Source: Thermoflexus hugenholtzii JAD2
Lineage (GTDB): Bacteria > Chloroflexota > Limnocylindria > Limnocylindrales > Limnocylindraceae
Direction of reading: 5' to 3'
Assembly: GCA_945862225.1 (NCBI GenBank)
Contig: CAMAXG010000003.1
Location: 1 to 45,996, forward strand
Length of the DNA: 45,996 nt
Shown: positions 43,399-45,996 of the stretch, piece by piece
How the letters are laid out: each line of letters opens with the position of its first letter
Numbering within the stretch: the stretch's first letter is position 1
Program-made: the position numbers and the translations under genes
Notes under the pieces: generated by a model
The model's input: the letters and a program-made list of their open reading frames with translations, nothing else
Databases searched by the model: none
Told to the model about the DNA's origin: nothing

Positions 43399-44391
43399 AT
43401 GAACCGTGCTCACCACCCCCGGCCACCCATGCGCGTCGTGCCCCTTCTCGCGCTGATTCTTGGTGCCTCGGTCCTGGGGGCCGCCCTTCCCGGGGGTGGG
43501 GTCGTGGCGGCGGGCGTTGCCCCGCACACGGTTGTAGTGCCCCCCATCACCGCCTGCTCAGAAATCAACAAGCGCAAGATCATCATCACGCGCACATCGA
43601 TCGGCATTCAAGGGGCAGTGACCACCAAGAACTGGCGCACAAGCCAATGGGCTACCTCCGTTCTTGACCCCATGTACCGCCTCTCGTCGAGCTATAAGCC
43701 AACGAACCTCGTCGCTATCACCTGGCGCGGCGTCATCAGCCCCAAAGGTGGATACCTGTTGAAGCGCGAGGCGGCCCAAGCGCTCAGCGCCATGTTCATC
43801 GAGGCCAAGGTCAGCAACATCTCGCTGAAGATCCTCTCCGCATATCGCTCATACGCCACGCAGAGAGCCACCTTTGCGAAGTGGGTGGCGCAATCTGGGC
43901 TGCAGCAGGCTCGAAAGTACAGCGCCGTTCCTGGGCACTCTGAGCATCAGCTTGGCACGACCGTTGACCTTGGAAGTCTCACCGGAGTGGCCTGGAGTAA
44001 TCCAAAATTCCCCACGTCGCCAACAGCACTCTGGCTTGAATCAAACGCATACAAATTCGGATTCGTTCGTTCGTATCCGGCAGGTTCAGCGAACATCGCG
44101 CTGAGTTGCTACGGCGCAGAGGCGTGGCACTGGCGCTACGTTGGCAAAGATCTCGCCTACGAGATCGTCTGCAGCGCGCAAGTCCCACGCATCTTTTTGT
44201 GGAACCGCCAAAACGGCGGGGATCGCGTGATTGGCCCCGCATGTGATTCGTTCACGCCGCCAGATGGCTACGTGTTGCCAAGCCCAAGCGTGTCGCCACC
44301 AGCGAGTGAGACGCCGAGTGAGACGCCGAGCGAATCGCCGACTGAGTCGCCGACTCCGTCGCCTACTGGTTCGGAGCCGACTCCGCCGTAG
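43399..44391 (+). CDS. D-alanyl-D-alanine carboxypeptidase, M15/VanY family
   Basis: LSAYRSYATQRATFAKW...SAVPGHSEHQLGTTVDLGS...FGFVRSYP...EAWHWRYVG; start MNRAHHP chosen from CAAACT-N6-ATG. Confidence 0.88.
   Translation: MNRAHHPRPPMRVVPLLALILGASVLGAALPGGGVVAAGVAPHTVVVPPITACSEINKRKIIITRTSIGIQGAVTTKNWRTSQWATSVLDPMYRLSSSYKPTNLVAITWRGVISPKGGYLLKREAAQALSAMFIEAKVSNISLKILSAYRSYATQRATFAKWVAQSGLQQARKYSAVPGHSEHQLGTTVDLGSLTGVAWSNPKFPTSPTALWLESNAYKFGFVRSYPAGSANIALSCYGAEAWHWRYVGKDLAYEIVCSAQVPRIFLWNRQNGGDRVIGPACDSFTPPDGYVLPSPSVSPPASETPSETPSESPTESPTPSPTGSEPTPP
44300..44391 (+). repeat. Low-complexity Ser/Pro/Glu/Thr coding repeat at C-terminus
   Basis: Near-tandem gagtgagacgcc / gagcgaatcgcc units encoding SETPSETPSESPTESPTPSPT. 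Confidence 0.75.
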
Positions 44392-45121
44392 TCTCCTGGC
44401 CACGTCGATAGACGAGTGCGGCTACGAGTAGCGCGAGAAGTAGGACCGGCATGGTCGCCCCTGGGAAGAGCGTGCGTACCACCGCGACGGGCGTGTGAAT
44501 AGCGGCAGGCAGAAGAAGCCCGCGGCCAATCGCGCGTGGTCCACCGCCACGAACCACCGCGCGCAGCACGATCACCGTAAGGAGCGCGTGGAGTCCAAGC
44601 ATCAGTGCACCCTGAGCAACCAGCAGCGCCGCAGAGAAGAGCGTTTGGCTGGCGAGGAAGACTGCGACCGCCTGCACCTTCTCGGTGACTTCGGCATCCA
44701 GGCCGACGAAGATGCTGCCGTCTCTAATGCCGCTAAGAATGATGACCGCCGAGAGTGTTGGAATCAGTGAGCTCGTCAACAGGTCAATCGCGCCGTGTCC
44801 GAATCCGAAGGCCGTGCTCGGCCTCGTGTCGCGAACGCCTCGTGCGGCGGTAGAAAGAATGATCGCGCGGCTTGCCTCTTGCAGCGGCGCACTCGTAAAC
44901 GCCGCGATGAGTGGGCCAAAGAGAAAGAGGGTCACAACTTGTGCAGTCTGGCTCAACACGAACGAGACGCCGCCAAGCGCCCAGCCGTTCAGTGAACGCG
45001 CCCAGGTGGCGGCAGCGACTGCGCTGCCGACGATCAGAAGGCCAACGCCGACGAGGGCAAAAGTGAAGGCAGCGGAGGCTGCCTCAAGCGCTGCGGATGA
45101 TGGGAGATCGACCGTGATCAC
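44363..45121 (-). CDS. Multi-TM membrane protein, possibly YhfC-family intramembrane protease
   Basis: APLQEASRAIILSTAARG and AFGFGHGAIDLLTS motifs in a hydrophobic context. Confidence 0.5.
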   Translation of the reverse strand: MITVDLPSSAALEAASAAFTFALVGVGLLIVGSAVAAATWARSLNGWALGGVSFVLSQTAQVVTLFLFGPLIAAFTSAPLQEASRAIILSTAARGVRDTRPSTAFGFGHGAIDLLTSSLIPTLSAVIILSGIRDGSIFVGLDAEVTEKVQAVAVFLASQTLFSAALLVAQGALMLGLHALLTVIVLRAVVRGGGPRAIGRGLLLPAAIHTPVAVVRTLFPGATMPVLLLALLVAALVYRRGQETTAESAPNQ

Positions 45122-45795
45122 CGGCGGCGTTTCGTGCGCGGCGACCTCGGTTCACGACTCCAAACGCGATAGGCAACGAAGACGGTGCCGACCACGCTGA
45201 GCGTCAAGCCAACCAGCAGCGTGAGGATTGCCGCTGCACTAAGGCCGAGGTAGCCGAGGAGCGCCGTGGCGACCCCGACAAGAATCCAAATGCCGCCGAT
45301 GAATCGGTGTGACGCATCCCACGCCGCCTCGCTCTCAATCGTCCAGGGGAGGCGCACACCAATGGTGTAGTTCTGGCGAATGTTCGGCATGGCGTAGCCA
45401 AAGATGGCGAAGAGGGCGCCAGCAGCGACAGGCACCGCATGATCGAGTCGCGCCGCCTCGCCGAATCCTGAGTTGATGATTGCCGACTGCGTGACGGCAA
45501 CCAGCAGGGAGAGAGCGACAACAACCAGACCGAGAGAATCGGCGCTGCGCGCGATATTGACGCGCTTCGGGTCGTAGCGCACCGCGAGCCAGAGCAGGCC
45601 GCCGACCAGAGCCGTGGTGATCGGAACGAATAAGAGCGCCTCTCGGCCGGCGAAGCCGTCAGCAACACCGTTGATGTTCCAGTGAATCGCTAGCACTGCG
45701 TCGGCAGGGAGCTGCAGGAAGGCTGCAAGCGTGAAGAAGGCGGTGGCGGCCAAGGCGACCGTGCTGACCGCTCGTGCGAGTGGGTTGAGCTCCAT
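45118..45795 (-). CDS. SdpI/DUF1648 family membrane protein
   Basis: AIHWNINGVADGFAGRE (DUF1648-like) and NIRQNYTIGVRLPWTIESEAAWDASHRFIGG (SdpI). Confidence 0.85.
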   Translation of the reverse strand: MELNPLARAVSTVALAATAFFTLAAFLQLPADAVLAIHWNINGVADGFAGREALLFVPITTALVGGLLWLAVRYDPKRVNIARSADSLGLVVVALSLLVAVTQSAIINSGFGEAARLDHAVPVAAGALFAIFGYAMPNIRQNYTIGVRLPWTIESEAAWDASHRFIGGIWILVGVATALLGYLGLSAAAILTLLVGLTLSVVGTVFVAYRVWSREPRSPRTKRRR

Positions 45796-45801
45796 TCGGG
45801 C

Positions 45802-45996
45802 CTAGAGCCCCTTCACTTCGGTGACGACCTGGGAGAGGACGCTCTTAGCGTCGCCGAAGAGCATCGACGTCTTGTCGAGGTAGAAGAGCTCGTTCTCAAT
45901 GCCGGCGAAGCCGGTGGCCATGCCGCGCTTCACGACAATGACCTGCTCGGCGTCCTGCACGTTGAGGATCGGCATGCCGTAGATCGGCGAGCCTGG
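45802..45996 (-). CDS. pntB: NAD(P) transhydrogenase subunit beta, C-terminal fragment (5' end outside window)
   Basis: Minus-strand translation PGSPIYGMPILNVQDAEQVIVVKRGMATGFAGIENELFYLDKTSMLFGDAKSVLSQVVTEVKGL*; absent from the supplied ORF track. Confidence 0.9.
   Translation of the reverse strand, partial: PGSPIYGMPILNVQDAEQVIVVKRGMATGFAGIENELFYLDKTSMLFGDAKSVLSQVVTEVKGL

Noticed and set aside
1-45996. CRISPR arrays, transposases, integrases, prophage or toxin-antitoxin modules
   Set aside because: None recognised in translated ORFs, and no regularly spaced long direct repeats seen by eye

Overview
This 46 kb GC-rich window is a compact bacterial chromosomal segment. It may be Chloroflexota-like or actinobacteria-like, but that is only an impression. 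I see about 48 protein-coding genes, one tRNA-Thr(CGT), short intergenic gaps and many ATGA start/stop overlaps. I found no CRISPR array, prophage or transposon. Main blocks: amino-acid ABC transporter (4.1-6.6 kb); secreted serine-hydrolase/beta-propeller fusion plus GH18 (15.8-19.4 kb); cytochrome P450 (19.6-20.6 kb); cysK-cysE (22.6-24.5 kb); reactive-sulfur module with a CsoR/CstR-type regulator and a palindromic operator (30.4-33.5 kb); surface-glycan cluster with a complete WbpA/B/D/E/I-like UDP-ManNAc3NAcA gene set (33.7-41.4 kb); TerC and DUF5666 genes; and a 5'-truncated pntB-like gene at the right edge that is absent from the supplied ORF track. The main undescribed signal is regulatory. 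At least 12 genes have TANNNT-N6/7-ATG at their start, which fits leaderless transcription. The same signature marks three unannotated short ORFs directly upstream of operons: a Cys-containing 30-aa ORF before cysK-cysE, an Arg-rich 27-aa ORF before the amino-acid ABC transporter, and an 18-aa ORF whose stop overlaps the start of an ABC exporter. I propose these as candidate leaderless leader peptides. This is inference from sequence and is untested.
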